The notes: generated by a model from the sequence alone, not told the origin. A stretch of 64,000 nt of DNA from Saturnia japonica (GCA_033032175.1 CM065321.1:8206501-8270500), one strand, 5' to 3'. Numbered from the stretch's first letter, positions 45,601 to 57,818 are shown. Program-made: numbers and translations.

Positions 45601-48293
45601 GCATAAACCATATATACTTTATCTCATTCTGTTTTAATAAAATAACAAACTTAGTGGCAATTTTTTACACATAATATATTTAAAAAAAACTATACCAAAC
45701 AATATTATAAAACTAAACTGAAAAGTTTTTTTTTCTTTGTTTGAACGAGCTAATCTCTAAACCTACTAGTCTGATTGTATTGTTTTTTCATTTTATGGCC
45801 TATTTATTAAGGAAGGTTATAAAATATCTGAAATCACAATACAACCCTTAGGAACTTAACGTGTAGGTCACAAAATACGATAAGCGAGAATAAAATAACA
45901 GCGCGGGATATCGGGCGCCGAGTGATCTAACGAGAACCGAAAAAAATTAAACGCCAGTGAAGCTGCGCGACACGGTTAAACATGTATATATTATACACTT
46001 AATATAACGAACAACCTATTTAAAAAAAATCATATTTTATAATCAGTTTATTTATTTTATTCTTAAACTTAACAATGGCGGCCCGGGCCTTACATTTTTA
46101 TATCGCGGCAAATAAATAACAAAAGCCAACGAAAGTTATGATTTATGTTGATGGCCGCAATATCTGACCTTCTTTCATAACTTATTTTTATGTCCTAACT
46201 CTACCGACATATTCTTGTTGATATTTTAGGGCCTTCCTCTCTTTATGCTTGATTGTTACTTGACAAAGAGCTCGTTGTGTGGGTTGTACGATCTAAATAT
46301 AAGTTTATTTTATGTGTGCTGTGAATCGAACATTGATCTATTGATACGCTAGTCTCTGATCGGAATCCCACGTAGAACAATAAAGTTTGTTAATGGTTTG
46401 GTTAAGTTATTACTTGACGTTGACTTACTGCAAGCTTGGTTATAAATTTACCCAACGACCTGCAAGGGATTTTATAAGCATATTGGTTTAGGTTAAGTTG
46501 AATTGTATTAGAGGTGATGAAACCGTAGCATGGTGGTAGGGTTTTTTCTAATGCTTGCCTGGCTAGACCGCCCTCGAGTTAAAATAGCTGTGTTCCGGTA
46601 GCTGCATTGAGAGCCGGTTTTCCACTAGGCTTAGCGTGCTACCACCTCGGGCCTCATCGTCAATTAAGATCAGATGAGATTGTGGCCACAACGCTAAACC
46701 TACAACGATAAAAAAGAGGTATAGGTGTGTTATAGATAGGGACTGGTTTCCAAAGATTATTCCTAGTTTGAAAAACGTCTGGGGAGCGTGAAAGCCGGAT
46801 ATTTTTAAGGTCCTAGGAAAATCCGATTAATTGATTATCAAACAAATTTCAACAAAAAGGAGACAAAGACTATCATTTTTAGGAAGTTCTGGGGAAAAAT
46901 CTCAATCTTACTAAAATATCCGGGAATTTTCAAGTTATTATCCGGCGTCAACATAGGTGCATTGTAACATTGCCGCTCTAGTTAAAAATGGGTTTTAGCA
47001 AGGAACAGTGGATATAATATATAATAATCACTAATATGTATTACTTTTTTCCTTTTTTTTATACTACAATGGTGGCAAACAAGCATGTGGTCTGCCTGAT
47101 CGTAAGCGGTCACTGCAGCCTATGGACGCTTGCAATACCAGAAGCATCAAACGCGCGTTGCCGACTCTTTAAAAACCTATTTACCCCCTTTTTTGAAAAA
47201 CCCCATACTGTAGTCCTCTGGGAAAACATCAGCAGAGATCTCATTCCATGATCGGAGTGTTCGCGGAAGGAAATTCCACTGACTCCGCGACCATTTAGGT
47301 TTCAAGGTATGAGGATGAACTCCCTGCCGGTGGCGAGCGGTGCGATGGTGGAAATTAGCTGTTGGCATCATATCGAACAATTCCTCGGAACACTTCACAT
47401 TATACAAACGGTAGAACACGTACAAGGAGGCAAGATCTCTCTTCAGACTTACAGATTCGGTACCGTTTGTGAGCTTAAATAAAAAAAATCAATTATTTAA
47501 AAATAGCTACACCTATGAATCTCGAAGTCTAGGCTTACCTATATATTAATATGTATTGCAACATCGTTAATAACTCAGAGCATATAAAATATAATGCACA
47601 TGATAATCTTTACTTACAAATTAAAGTAAAACATTTTGATACACACTGATAAATTTTTGAATAAATGAAAAAATATCTCGATATCAACCTTGGCTTTTCA
47701 GTTTAAATAATTTGTTTATTTATTTCATTTAACAGGATAGTAACAATTATTTATTCATTATATTAATGCAAGGACGTGTTTTACAGGCTTCTCTACTGTC
47801 AGATGCGATATTCTACTGTGGTTGGCATTTATGTCGGGTCCGAGTGTCTGAGAGACGTAACATAAGAAAAATGGTTTTGTTCGCTATCGTGCAAGCGCGG
47901 CGACCGCTTGTCATGAAAGCCTTTAAAATGCTTGAACTCAGTTACGCTACTTTTTTACTAGTATGTAATCTAATTTTTATTGATCAAACATTTAAAAAAT
48001 AAATTCGTACATTTGTTAGTTAGATTGTTTACATTATTTGTGCGAAATTTTGACACGTGTCGGCTAGTCTATATATTTAATTATGGAACATGAAAACTCC
48101 AATTCATTTAAATTTCATAAAATATATTTATTCGAATTCATTCAGAATTCGGTAAACAGTAATAGATTATTATAATTATGTTATTTTAACTAAGTTTCTG
48201 TTGAATGAACAATATTTTTATCATGTTTTATTGGTTCAGGTGGTGAGAGGAACCTACTCGGTGTTCGCGCTATTTTATGCACAAAATAAATGA
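42604..48293 (+). CDS. Insect odorant receptor (7tm_6 family), six exons, 399 residues
   Basis: Exons: 42604-43057, 43675-43984, 44466-44562, 45365-45475, 47787-47960 and 48240-48293. All introns are GT-AG, with phases 1, 2, 0, 0, 0; the run of phase-0 introns at the 3' end is usual for insect receptors of this family. Spliced length is 1200 bp including TGA. Hydrophobic segments lie at about residues 35-62, 73-90, 125-144, 177-205, 268-287, 299-317 and 373-396, giving seven membrane spans. The C-terminus KMLELSYATFLLVVRGTYSV is the conserved seventh-span region. The protein should sit in the dendrite membrane of an olfactory neuron as the ligand-tuning partner of Orco. The ligand cannot be predicted. 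No frameshift or stop was seen, so the gene looks functional. No neighbouring receptor copy was found. Confidence 0.92.
43058..43674 (+). other. Odorant receptor intron 1 with a repeat
   Basis: Begins gtaaat and ends tttctgtgcag. 43170-43400 is a dispersed repeat (gtctgtttgtgtgtttgttc, then accgattttgatgagactttc), a type common in moths and butterflies. The open frames on both strands inside it are by-products. Confidence 0.75.
44100..44280 (-). repeat. Dispersed repeat B, reverse copy in receptor intron 2
   Basis: The reverse complement carries the catttgatgttaagtaacga head and the tctactggagggtggtagta part of repeat B, in the expected order. It lies wholly within intron 2 (43985-44465). 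Confidence 0.5.
45048..45240 (+). repeat. Dispersed repeat S, copy 2, in receptor intron 3
   Basis: Carries gacttcaaaaaaaggaggat, gttctcaattcgaatgt, accggtttcgatgtc, ggggatacctcaattt and atcatagaagttggttttc, parallel to 34562-34760. It lies about 120 bp before exon 4. Confidence 0.72.
45715..45990 (+). repeat. Helitron-like repeat fragment in receptor intron 4
   Basis: The head gtttgaacgagctaatctct and aaggttataaaatatctgaa parallels 23130-23250. The tail is GC-richer (acagcgcgggatatcgggcg) and worn. Non-coding. Confidence 0.45.
46505..46700 (-). repeat. Dispersed repeat B, reverse copy in receptor intron 4
   Basis: The reverse complement contains gatctta attgacga, ggcccgaggtggtagcacgc, taagcctagtggaaaaccgg and gctaccggaacac, matching the + copies at 24.2 and 33.2 kb. 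Confidence 0.68.
47045..47465 (-). pseudogene. LINE ORF2 C-terminus and 3' tail in receptor intron 4
   Basis: Read on the - strand from 47465: SLKRDLASLYVFYRLYNVKC, then EELFDMMPTANFHHRTARHR, then NFLPRTLRSWNEISADVFPE and YSMGFFKKGGK, stopping at 47177. This is the well-known C-terminal domain of a large insect LINE group (ASLCVFYRLYHGECSEELF...NFLPRT..LWN.LP..VFP). The 3' UTR to 47045 is the same tail found alone at 20770-20940 and 49830-49965. It sits in reverse inside intron 4 (45476-47786) and leaves the splice sites intact. Confidence 0.8.
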
Positions 48294-48437
48294 ACGCCCC
48301 TGCATAAATGATCACATTGCTCACAAAGAACACTTGTTACACTATTGCAACTTTATGAGCGTAATGAAACAACGTTCCTTTTTCAGTATCTATACTAAAT
48401 TACTACACAGTATTGTCTAACTATAAAGAAAATCTTC

Positions 48438-48443
48438 AATAAA
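48438..48443 (+). terminator. Candidate polyadenylation signal of the receptor gene
   Basis: AATAAA about 145 bp after the stop codon, a usual 3' UTR length for these genes. The AT-rich background makes chance hexamers likely, so support is moderate. Confidence 0.45.
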
Positions 48444-49719
48444 TTCGTAGATCCAAAAATTTAATGGTTTTTTATTTGATAATACATTACCACTTGTTTT
48501 TAAATACTATCAGATAAATTTAGTCACTTATGTATGTGACACAGAATAATTATATGAACCGTTAGTTGATAAACAATTTAGTCAGATTTTAAACTGTTGG
48601 TATATTGCTCCATAATTTATAAAAAATCATTATTTTTAATATTTAATACCTAATGATAACTGCGTTTATTTTTTATAGATGTCGTTAAGGAAATAACCGT
48701 AATATGCTAGACGTTTTTCAAATGGTTTTGTGTTGCAAAAATGATTCAGTGTGTAAAGACATTTAATGAATTAATGTTATTGATTTCTAGCAGTGAATAT
48801 ATTTGAATTCTGAAAACTTTTACTTGATTACATCATGTTTGTGAAATATTATATAATACATATGTATCTTATATATGTCGAATTTTATATGTAATACATG
48901 CAAAACTATAGAGGCCATTAATTTTATTTTTCACAATCAATAAAATGCAAAAAAAAATTACTTTCTCTTACTATCCTTTTAATTATTTTTTAAACGCAAA
49001 AAGGAAAAATAAGAAATAAACAAGAATTACTATTTTGTGCCAAAGTGCAAAAACTGCCATTAGGACTGCCTATTGAAGCTGATTTATATATACATAAACG
49101 TACATATATGTACATGCAAAAATGTAGTGCATGAATTTCCGATAAAACCTTTGAATATGGCTTGCGCCTCGTAGAGCTCCATCCTTGGGCTTCCCTACAC
49201 CTCCTGCAACATTGTTTTTCTTAATAATATAATTGGGTAAATAATAGCATTAACAATAGCATAAACAATGGCAATGACTTCATAAGGTTTTTTTCTAACT
49301 GGTAAATAGACGATGTAGAACAGTCACATTCAAGAAAACATTTATCTACATACATAGTAAAAAGATTGAACCCAATTTATTCATTTATTTTTTCTTCAGT
49401 TTACATACCGTATTCTATACTGTGCACGATTCATACATCTTCCAACACTATCTGATATATAAACGTCGAAAGCGGTCCGCTTATCTTCCCCGGGGAGAAA
49501 TGCACGGCATTTGTCTTCGCCCGCGATGCCTCATAATTCTCTACCATCATATTACTTTTCTCCTGATATCAGTTTCATTAAGAAAAAAATGTGCTGGTCC
49601 AACTAACATTATAAGGGTCTTCTATCTTAATAGAATAGACATCGTTTGTAATATTTTAGAGCAATATGTTATATTTAACATTTAGCTAAAACGAATAATG
49701 TTAAGACAGGGTAGGGCAT
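48444..49719. other. Non-coding stretch
   Basis: Mostly A/T-rich. An 87-codon frame at 49422-49685 shows no recognisable domain. Confidence 0.35.
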
Positions 49720-49965
49720 AGAGAAATTTCTCTAGAGAGATCTCTCTATTTGGAGCAGTCCAAATGATGGAATACCTGCACTCTACAGAATATCGCAGCC
49801 AAATAATTGTGTCTTGTATTCCTGAGGTAAGTAGGGTTTCCAGAGCTCCTTGGGGGTTCAAGGTTGGCAATGCCATAGTGATTCCTATGGTATTACAAGC
49901 CTCCATAGGCTACGGTAGCCGCTTGCCATTAGGGGGGCCGTATGCTGGTTTGCCACCTTAGTAAA
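49720..49965 (+). repeat. LINE 3' tail, copy with longer upstream part
   Basis: Contains gagaaatttctctagagaga, gcagtccaaatgatggaata, cagagctccttgggggttca and ctacggtagccgcttgccat. The second half matches 20770-20940; the first half matches 51690-51800. Confidence 0.65.
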
Positions 49966-51689
49966 CAAAATCGTAGGCAATTAGATAAAATACAGGAAAT
50001 CGGAAAAAACATTGGAATATTTGATTTTTATCATAAGTAGATTATACTATTCTGTAAATATATTATACCACCAACTTTTCCAGACTTCCTCCACGTTATT
50101 ACTATAAATTATAAATTTTAATTAATGAAAGAATTTCCTGTACAAACTTTACTTCTTTATTACAGTAGTATAGATTATTCAAAAGTATTATATAACTAGC
50201 TCAAAGTTTCTTATTTAAGGAAGTTCTTTTAATAAATTATAATTACTTTCATAGCTTTAAATTGATCGATTTACAGTCTTCTACAAACAATGTAATATAG
50301 CTTTGTGTTCTTCCGTGCTCATGTCTTGAGATATAAATGAATTTAGAGGTAAAAAAATTAAAACAAAATTATCAAAAAAAAATCTTCCAATTATATCCTT
50401 ATTTATCAGAATTGTAAGGTAAAAAAATAATTAATACCCACTCGAAAACGATTCTGCCGTTCAGCAATAAAACTACGGCTGATATTTACATAGTACAACG
50501 CTTAATATTTTAGCTCTTTGCCTTTGTATATTGTGCTTGTAACAGTGAGTATATAGATATATATTAATCTATTTGTGCCTATTCATTACATATGCATCTA
50601 AAACAATAAAACAACAACATGACATGCGTGTGTTGTATTTAGATTTGTTTAACGTGGTACAGACGTAAACAGTAATAATATTTTATATTTTAAATATAAA
50701 ATTATCTAAAATGCCTACTGATATAATATTTATTTATACTATTTTTAAAAACGCATTTTATTAAAATTCTTTTGTAAACACTATATAAATAACCGGAATT
50801 GAACCCATTCCATAAATAGAAAGTGAACAATATAAGTAGACTTTTTAACAAAAAAAATGCGTATGTTTGTCTCTCAGATTTATTATCGTTTAAATGGGCC
50901 CTCACAAAAATACTGATTTCATACCTTTCCCAAGTCTATTGCTTGTCTCTCCTTGTCTAACCTCTAATGTCCTCAAGATCAATACAAAGCTTAAGCCATA
51001 ATGAAGATGGACTTTAATTTACACAACCACATGGGACAATGTTCGCTCTGTACTTTCAAAGTCATGCGTGTTCTGCCTTGTTTAAAGCGAATATCCAAAA
51101 TAAATAACTGCGAACTCGATTTATATTTACTTTCATTATATTTTCTTTCTTTTAACACCATTATTCTTTTTATTATATTTTTGTATATTTATGGTACCAA
51201 TAGAGTCGATAAGAACACATTTATAAAAATATTCTTTGTATTTTTTAAATTATATATTTATTTATCCGCAGACTCTTAATCCGCACACTTTAATATGAAA
51301 ATTATTTATTGATAATATACTGAAAATAACACAACCGATTTCCTGACAGATGTTTTGAATATGCGTTAGTCTGCAACTTCAGCCACGGAGCGTTGCGATA
51401 TTTTCTTTTGTTTAATTTTATGATAGTATCCACAACAACCAAGTCAGGGATCTAATGCGCTCTACATATCGAAACCACCGATTCGCCGACAAAACCCGGC
51501 GGCTTAATGGTGGCGAGATTATTTTTCAGAAACATGTCGACGACTTGTAACCACACAGTCTACCCGGCAACAAATCACCGTGTCTTGTACACACTCAGTT
51601 CCAGTTGACAGCGACATTCGACGTCTGGCGACGTGACGTTTGTTTCGAAATATGGCATCGAACAATGAAAGATATGTTGAGAGTTCGGG
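49966..51689. other. Non-coding stretch
   Basis: Short frames at 50702-50905 and 51001-51279 are hydrophobic and A/T-driven, with no family match. 51460-51560 is locally GC-richer (aaaacccggcggcttaatgg). Confidence 0.3.
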
Positions 51690-51870
51690 TACAGAGAAAA
51701 TTCTTTAGAGATTTCTTTCTACTTGTGGCAGTCCGACTGGTGGAATACCTCTACCCTACAGAAGATCGAAGCCAAATATCCTAGTCTTGTGTTCCTGTGA
51801 TGAGGAGGGGTTTCAGAGCTCTTTGGGGTAGGGGGCTTCAAGGTCGGTTCAAGGGGGTACAAGGTTGAAA
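51690..51870 (+). repeat. Worn LINE 3' tail copy
   Basis: Aligns with 49720-49860: gagaaaattctttagagatt, ggcagtccgactggtggaat, cagaagatcgaagccaaata and tttcagagctctttggggta. More diverged than the copy at 49.8 kb. Confidence 0.6.
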
Positions 51871-52374
51871 CTCCCATATTTAAGTATTTTAATGTTAATA
51901 ATAATATGTTTGTTGAAACTGCATTTCTGTAATTGGTATCTTTTTTTAACTATTCTTTGTCTAAGGATATTCAGTAATTATTTTAAATAGGTATTTACTA
52001 AATCTATAATTGTTTTAAAATGCATAGATATCTATAAAATCAAGTCGTCAAATCTTTTTATCTGTCACTCTTGTCCTCAGAACGGACACAGCAATAATAA
52101 CTCCACAAGCTTCTATTATTAAATTACTTTATTTATTGTGTAAATGTTGAGCATTAATTACTGAATGATTCAAATCAATCAACGTGTCCCCCACACTTGT
52201 CAGTGACTAACACCGACAAAGTTTTGTAACTTAGATATAATAATTTGAAGCCGCCGACTAACGGTGGAAGTAGTGTGTACAGCGCTTTAGACACTCTTTT
52301 TTAATGCGCATATTGCAAAAAGAGTTTACCACCTTACGCATGGTGGTCGCATCATACACAGATTATTTTATAGT
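51871..52374. other. Non-coding stretch
   Basis: Nothing recognised. Confidence 0.3.
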
Positions 52375-52755
52375 AGGTCGGAAAATTGACGGTACTATCC
52401 CTGATGGTAAGCACAGTACAATCTAAGCAACGGTGACCACCGTGAAATCGAAATCTATCGGCGAACAATGCTGTCATATCGACCTGTATAAATATCTCTT
52501 CACCATACGCTTGAAGGATCCGATGTGGTAAGAAGGTGGGAACACACTGGCCGGAATATGATTCCACAATTTCGTGGTTTAAGAAAGATAAGACATAAAT
52601 AACAAAAAACACTGATTACTCTGCGCTTCATTACTGAATACGCTGATTCTGGAACGCAACATGCCTAACTATAGCGGGTATTACACCGGCCCTGGTGTAT
52701 GTTGGTTGCGAGCCAGTTCAACACAGTTGTTGTGTCCAAACACCCAGCAAACTTA
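52375..52755 (+). repeat. Dispersed repeat F, copy with both halves
   Basis: Head: gatggtaagcacagtacaat, ggtgaccaccgtgaaatcga. Middle: aggatccgatgtggtaagaa, cacactggccggaatatgat. End: tatagcgggtattacaccgg, gttgcgagccagttcaacac. It is the clearest copy of the family and links the parts seen separately elsewhere. Confidence 0.65.
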
Positions 52756-53939
52756 AGTGAAAAAATGAATCAAATAATGAAGAAGTCTATTAAACATTAC
52801 AAACCACGCTCCCATTTATAATAGAAGAGATTATACGAAAACGTTCAAAAGGAAAATGAAATTATGAATATATTCCAATAGAATCTCACAATAAAATTCT
52901 CGAATACGTATTACGGGTGATCTGGAAAAACGTTATGTAAATATAATGAAATGGCCTTACAGATACGAGCTCCGCTGAATACGTTGTTAACATACGAAGG
53001 TAAGCATATAAAGAGCGTATATCGACAAACCGCGAATAAATAGAACACAATGAAAATATACTGCGGGCGCTGCCCTCGTAAACGACTGCGACGGAGTCGA
53101 ATGTTAGTCGAATAAATATTACATACTCCGATCGAACGTCGTCACGGAGTTCCAGAAATCGTAAATTTTATAACCGAGCTCATGCGAATACCTTATATGA
53201 CCATTCGAGCTGCAAGGGCGAACGCCGACTTGTACTGAAAATCGATGGTTCGTGATGTAACGTGACCCTGCTCGAAGCGATAAAACTTCCAGCATTATTT
53301 TCCTTCTACCCTAATGATATCATTTTAATGCCGCTATTTTTTTATCGGACTCGCTACATTTTAATGAGTTGTTTTTGTAACTTTATATCACGCTTAATTC
53401 CTACACAAAGTACTAAGTGTGAAACTACGAGTTAATTAGGTGTACGTACTTCGAAAGAAATTACTTTTTTATCTGCTATTATTAACGATACAGTAAATGT
53501 TTTGCGAACATTAATAAATTAAAAAGCTTTGATTAAATACGACGAATGTCAGTGACGTTGATTCACGATTTTATATTTAATCTTATAATATTTGCTCGAA
53601 CCTACTACTACTTAAGTTGTTAGAAACGGAAGCTACAATCAGATGTTGTCGTAAATAGAATTATCCATTACGAAACAAAATCTTTACAGGCCACCATTTC
53701 TGATTAACTTTTGTTTGCTGAAGTCAACAATAAGTGAAGACTTATGAATAATGTTTCCTTCGGTTTTGGCCATGAATAAAATCTTTGTGTTTTGTAAAGT
53801 TTTCAAAGATGATTATCATACATTTAAATATCTATGAGTAATTTTAACAGCTGACGTAATTTACTTATTCCCGAAATTATTAAAAAGATACTAAACTCTT
53901 CTAATAAATACTAAAAGTCGTGGTTGTCGAATGTATTAG
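52756..53939. other. Non-coding stretch with a GC-richer patch
   Basis: 53060-53290 is more GC-balanced than its surroundings (gggcgctgccctcgtaaacg, acggagtcgaatgttagtcg), without an open frame. It might be a repeat or a regulatory segment; I cannot tell. Confidence 0.3.
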
Positions 53940-53945
53940 GACTAG

Positions 53946-54700
53946 AGATGTGCCGGATTTCGTATCAGTATCCGCAGATATTCGAGGAAGAAAAAAGTAT
54001 TATTTATATCCATATCCTTTTTTTTACGATTCCTATACGGAATATATTTCATTCATTCCATAAATGAAATGAAATAAAAAACTATAGTCTTTAAATTGAT
54101 TTTAGTTGCTACAAACTTAGAATAGGTGTAAGTATAATATAAAACAACATATACATACTAAAACATCCATATATATAATGTAATAAATTAAGAATCATAC
54201 TCGTAATTAAAATTAAGTTCACTAAAAAACGCATTTTCGCACACGCCTACTGCAAACAAGGCGTAACTTGAGGTTCATATCTGTATCAAAAAATTTAAGT
54301 TTGTCACTCACTTATCAACCTGGCATCCGACCAGTGAGCACCTTCTCCTCGCTTGACGTCCACTCGTTATCGACGGGTCAACGCCGCGTGGTCAACGGAT
54401 GAATACTGCATGGCCAACAACGTGAGTAATTTTCATAGGGGTGTACGAGGTGTAGCACCGTTGTGCCCTTTCCGTTGCATCGTCCTTGCGTTATAACTCG
54501 CCGTCCATTCGCCGTCCGCATATGGATTGCATGCGTGGAGCCGATACGGTGACATTATGGAATTGACAAGTGGGTGCATATACATGCAAATCCATAGAAA
54601 TAAATCTCAATCGCACTAGCCGATGTGGTACGACCTTGACAGCAATAATCCTTGTCCGTATTCACAGATATACATTTTTAAGGATCCGGCATTTTAAGTG
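53946..54700. mobile_element. Possible non-autonomous hAT-like element
   Basis: The left end tagagatgtgccggatttcg and the reverse complement of the right end (aaaatgccggatccttaaaa) share tgccggat and are followed by a weakly similar stretch. A GC-rich core at 54300-54560 lacks coding potential. The tagagatg start is typical of hAT ends, but the right boundary and an 8-bp duplication could not be confirmed. Confidence 0.3.
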
Positions 54701-56624
54701 ATATATTAATTCGTAGTTCTCTAATTCAAGCTTTACATCAATTATTCAATTCTTGTTTATCGCACATTTTACTCATTTTAATTTAATTTATACTGTAACA
54801 ACAGTAGGGCTCTTTAAATTCTCGCGAAATGCCACTTTCTTCTAAACATAAGTCACACCGCAAGGGTTGTCATATTTTATTTTTTAAGTGAAGCTTCTTT
54901 GCGCGCATGAGGGTAAAATTTTAATGACAATTAAATTCATTAAATTCCTAACATATCTTCCTTTTTCCCTCCCTCTAAGTCTCGGAAATCTAAAGTTTTA
55001 GATTAGTATAAATATAAACGAGATTTAAAAATTAGTTTGCCAATGAAGTTTCACTTCTGACCTGTGTACTTTGTACGCACGCACTTTTTTTTTTACATAG
55101 TCTATTGGTTGCTGGTTCCACTCTCACAAAAAGGGCTCTCTCTCGGATTTCCATATCTTAACTTAATATATATTAACCTTATGTGGGGATATCTTATTTA
55201 CCGTTATATATGACTTGTATGTTGGGTATCAGGAATATAATTAATAAAATATTAATAAATTATTTTTAATCTTTTTATTATAAACCGAAATGTTATTAAA
55301 GAAGATAAAAATAATGGTATTTAATTTAAATGTTATTAAAATATACGGCATAATTTGTATCATTAGTTCACATGAAAAGATGTTTCGTGACTCTAGTAAA
55401 TTGAATGCACTTGAGCTCCCTCCAAATTTCGAACAAATATGAAAGTACTTAATAATATAATGCACCAACCCGCAATGGCGTGATGTGGCCTTTGGTCCTA
55501 AGCTAGCGTATGGCAGATTCAGCTCGCATAACTGTTCTTTACGACGTGTCCGATGGCCGACTGTAATATCGAAAGGAAAATTGAACGCTAGAATTGAATA
55601 ATAATAAAATAAATTACTCACAATTTTTCGATTTTTGAAATCGCCAATACGTCTTAGTGTAATGGTGATTATGCCCTTAATTTACATCGAATAAAGGCTC
55701 TTACCCAGCAATGAATCATTTACAGATTTATAATATTGGTATACAAAATCTTGAGTATAGTTCTAATATAATAAAACTTCTTTTTTTTTCTTGTCTCCTG
55801 GGGATAGCACTTATACCAATTTTATGTACATTTTTGAGACGTCAATGTACCGTTTATATTTTGGTGTGAAAGTATTGCTTGTTCCGTGAAATTATCGCTG
55901 TCCTAGTTATTCCGATCACGAGACGTCTCGCGTCGCGGCGTTCAGGTCGGCAGGTCACGTCGGTTAAAGGGGTGAGGTTGCGAATACACCGAATTCCCGT
56001 AATGGCCGTCATCACACCATCGCACTCACGCTCTACCGATTGACCGATCACCTCATTCTGATTCTGAGTACCAAGGCAAAAGCCTCCATGTTATATAGAA
56101 TTACAGTACAAAAATTTTAAAGTAATGTATACACGCATTACTAACTTTTCCAATATTATAGGTATAGATTTTTTGAAGTGAAAACTTCTTTAGCATTGTT
56201 GTGATTTGAAAGTCGATGAAACGAAAAAGCGAAAGCGACAGTAAAAAGAGACAGACACATACATTCATAAGATTTAACGTAAGAGAAAATGAGATAGGAA
56301 AGTTTTAGGCAATGGTAAAATGGTACAAGAGAGGTTTGTTGCCACGCAATAATGAATTTTATTACCTCAAAAAAGGCACGAAACATAAACTTTTTAGACA
56401 ACACTTATGACATTCTGTTACTGATTGATATTGCGTTAGGTTACCATAGATATTTCAAATGTGCATTAATTGAAAATGATATTGTAAATAATGATTGTGA
56501 GTATTTGTATGTACATTTTCATAAACTTTAAATTAGTATGTATTTAATCATTTTCTGAATTTCAAAAAACTTCACTTCTACCACGTGTGAATAGCACACA
56601 TAATTTTTATTATTTTATAGTAGC
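54701..56624. other. Non-coding stretch
   Basis: A 126-codon frame on the - strand at 55241-55621 and one of 65 codons at 55854-56051 (Arg-rich) have no family match. 55465-55570 and 55900-56040 are GC-richer and may be repeat pieces. Confidence 0.3.
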
Positions 56625-57290
56625 ACTTTAAACTGACGGCTTATGATAAGGACAGTACAGCGAAGCAATGATGGCACAGTGTTCGCATGTACGGACATCG
56701 CGTCGATAGACTTAAGTTCCCTGCAATAAGCCTGAGTTTCCGCTTAAGGAAACAACTTCTAAATACAAACTGAGGGTGTTGGCATCTGTGATACAGTTAG
56801 TAACTAGTACAGTGATGCCAACGATACATTTGTATACCTAACATTGAATTATTTTTTGGATAATTGATAAGATTTTTTGGTAAATAACATGTCTTAGGTT
56901 ATTATAAGCTGAGTATTTAGAATATTTGTGTACACTTGCAATTATGAAGTGTGAATTATGTTTTGTTGATTCATGTTTTGCTTGATTATGTGTTCAAATA
57001 AAGATTATTATTTATTATTACTATTATAGTAAGGTGGAAGTGTAGAAGGGTGGAAGGAAGCATGACTAACCAAAAGAGAGTAACTGTGAAAGGTTTATCA
57101 GTACCGACTGGGAAAGATCTCTACCACCCAGCTTGATAACTGGATATGCACCGATTGTTCACGGAACGCGACGCGCATGCCACTATTATAGCGGGTGAAA
57201 CACCTTGTGTATAGTGGTCGCGATCCAGTCTGGCACAATTGCCGTGTCCTATTACCCAGCAACAATATACAACAACAGTTATAGTGAATA
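56625..57290 (+). repeat. Dispersed repeat F, interrupted copy
   Basis: The head at 56625-56700 (aaactgacggcttatgataa, gacagtacagcgaagcaatg) and the end at 57120-57255 (ggaacgcgacgcgcatgcca, tatagcgggtgaaacacctt, ccagtctggcacaattgccg) belong to the same family. The middle is unrelated A/T-rich DNA. Confidence 0.5.
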
Positions 57291-57511
57291 ATAGGTAGAC
57301 ATAATATAAAATGTCGGCTCAATAATTCTTGACTTACGCCTCGGGATGTACCAACGATTTTTCTGGACTCACACTACTCATATTTACTTAATAACATCAT
57401 CGGCTGACGTTGAAAGAAATCAAAGGATACGTAAAATTTAAACATAGTAACGCTATTTAGCGGTACAATACAGAACTATGAATTTATTGGCGCTTTGAAT
57501 TAATTTATATT

Positions 57512-57818
57512 CATGTCGCAGGGAGATGATAAAAACGGAGATTTGATCAAATCCTTAAACTAAACGATCAATTCATGGTATATATGCCTATATTAGATTA
57601 GGTTTGATCTGTGATAAAAGCACCACAACACAGATATTGAAGAAGTATGATACAAAAAATATATTAATTAATAATTTGGATTGTTCATATTATCACTAAA
57701 ACAGTTGAGAAATTCGATCAAATCACTTACTTTCTTTACCCACAGAGTTGTACGTGCATTGATCATCTAGCTTAGGGATATGATCAAATCTCCGTTTTTA
57801 TCATCTCCCTGCGACATG
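57512..57818. mobile_element. MITE, 307 bp, with about 60-bp inverted repeats
   Basis: 57512-57572 and the reverse complement of 57758-57818 match almost perfectly for the outer 38 bases (catgtcgcagggagatgata and on), then with scattered differences to gatcaat. The interior is A/T-rich and non-coding. No target duplication could be fixed because the ends are partly palindromic (catg), so the superfamily is open. Confidence 0.88.

Noticed and set aside
55241..55621. 126-codon open frame on the - strand
   Set aside because: Low-complexity, Phe/Ile/Asn-rich ends with no domain; its middle part looks like repeat DNA.
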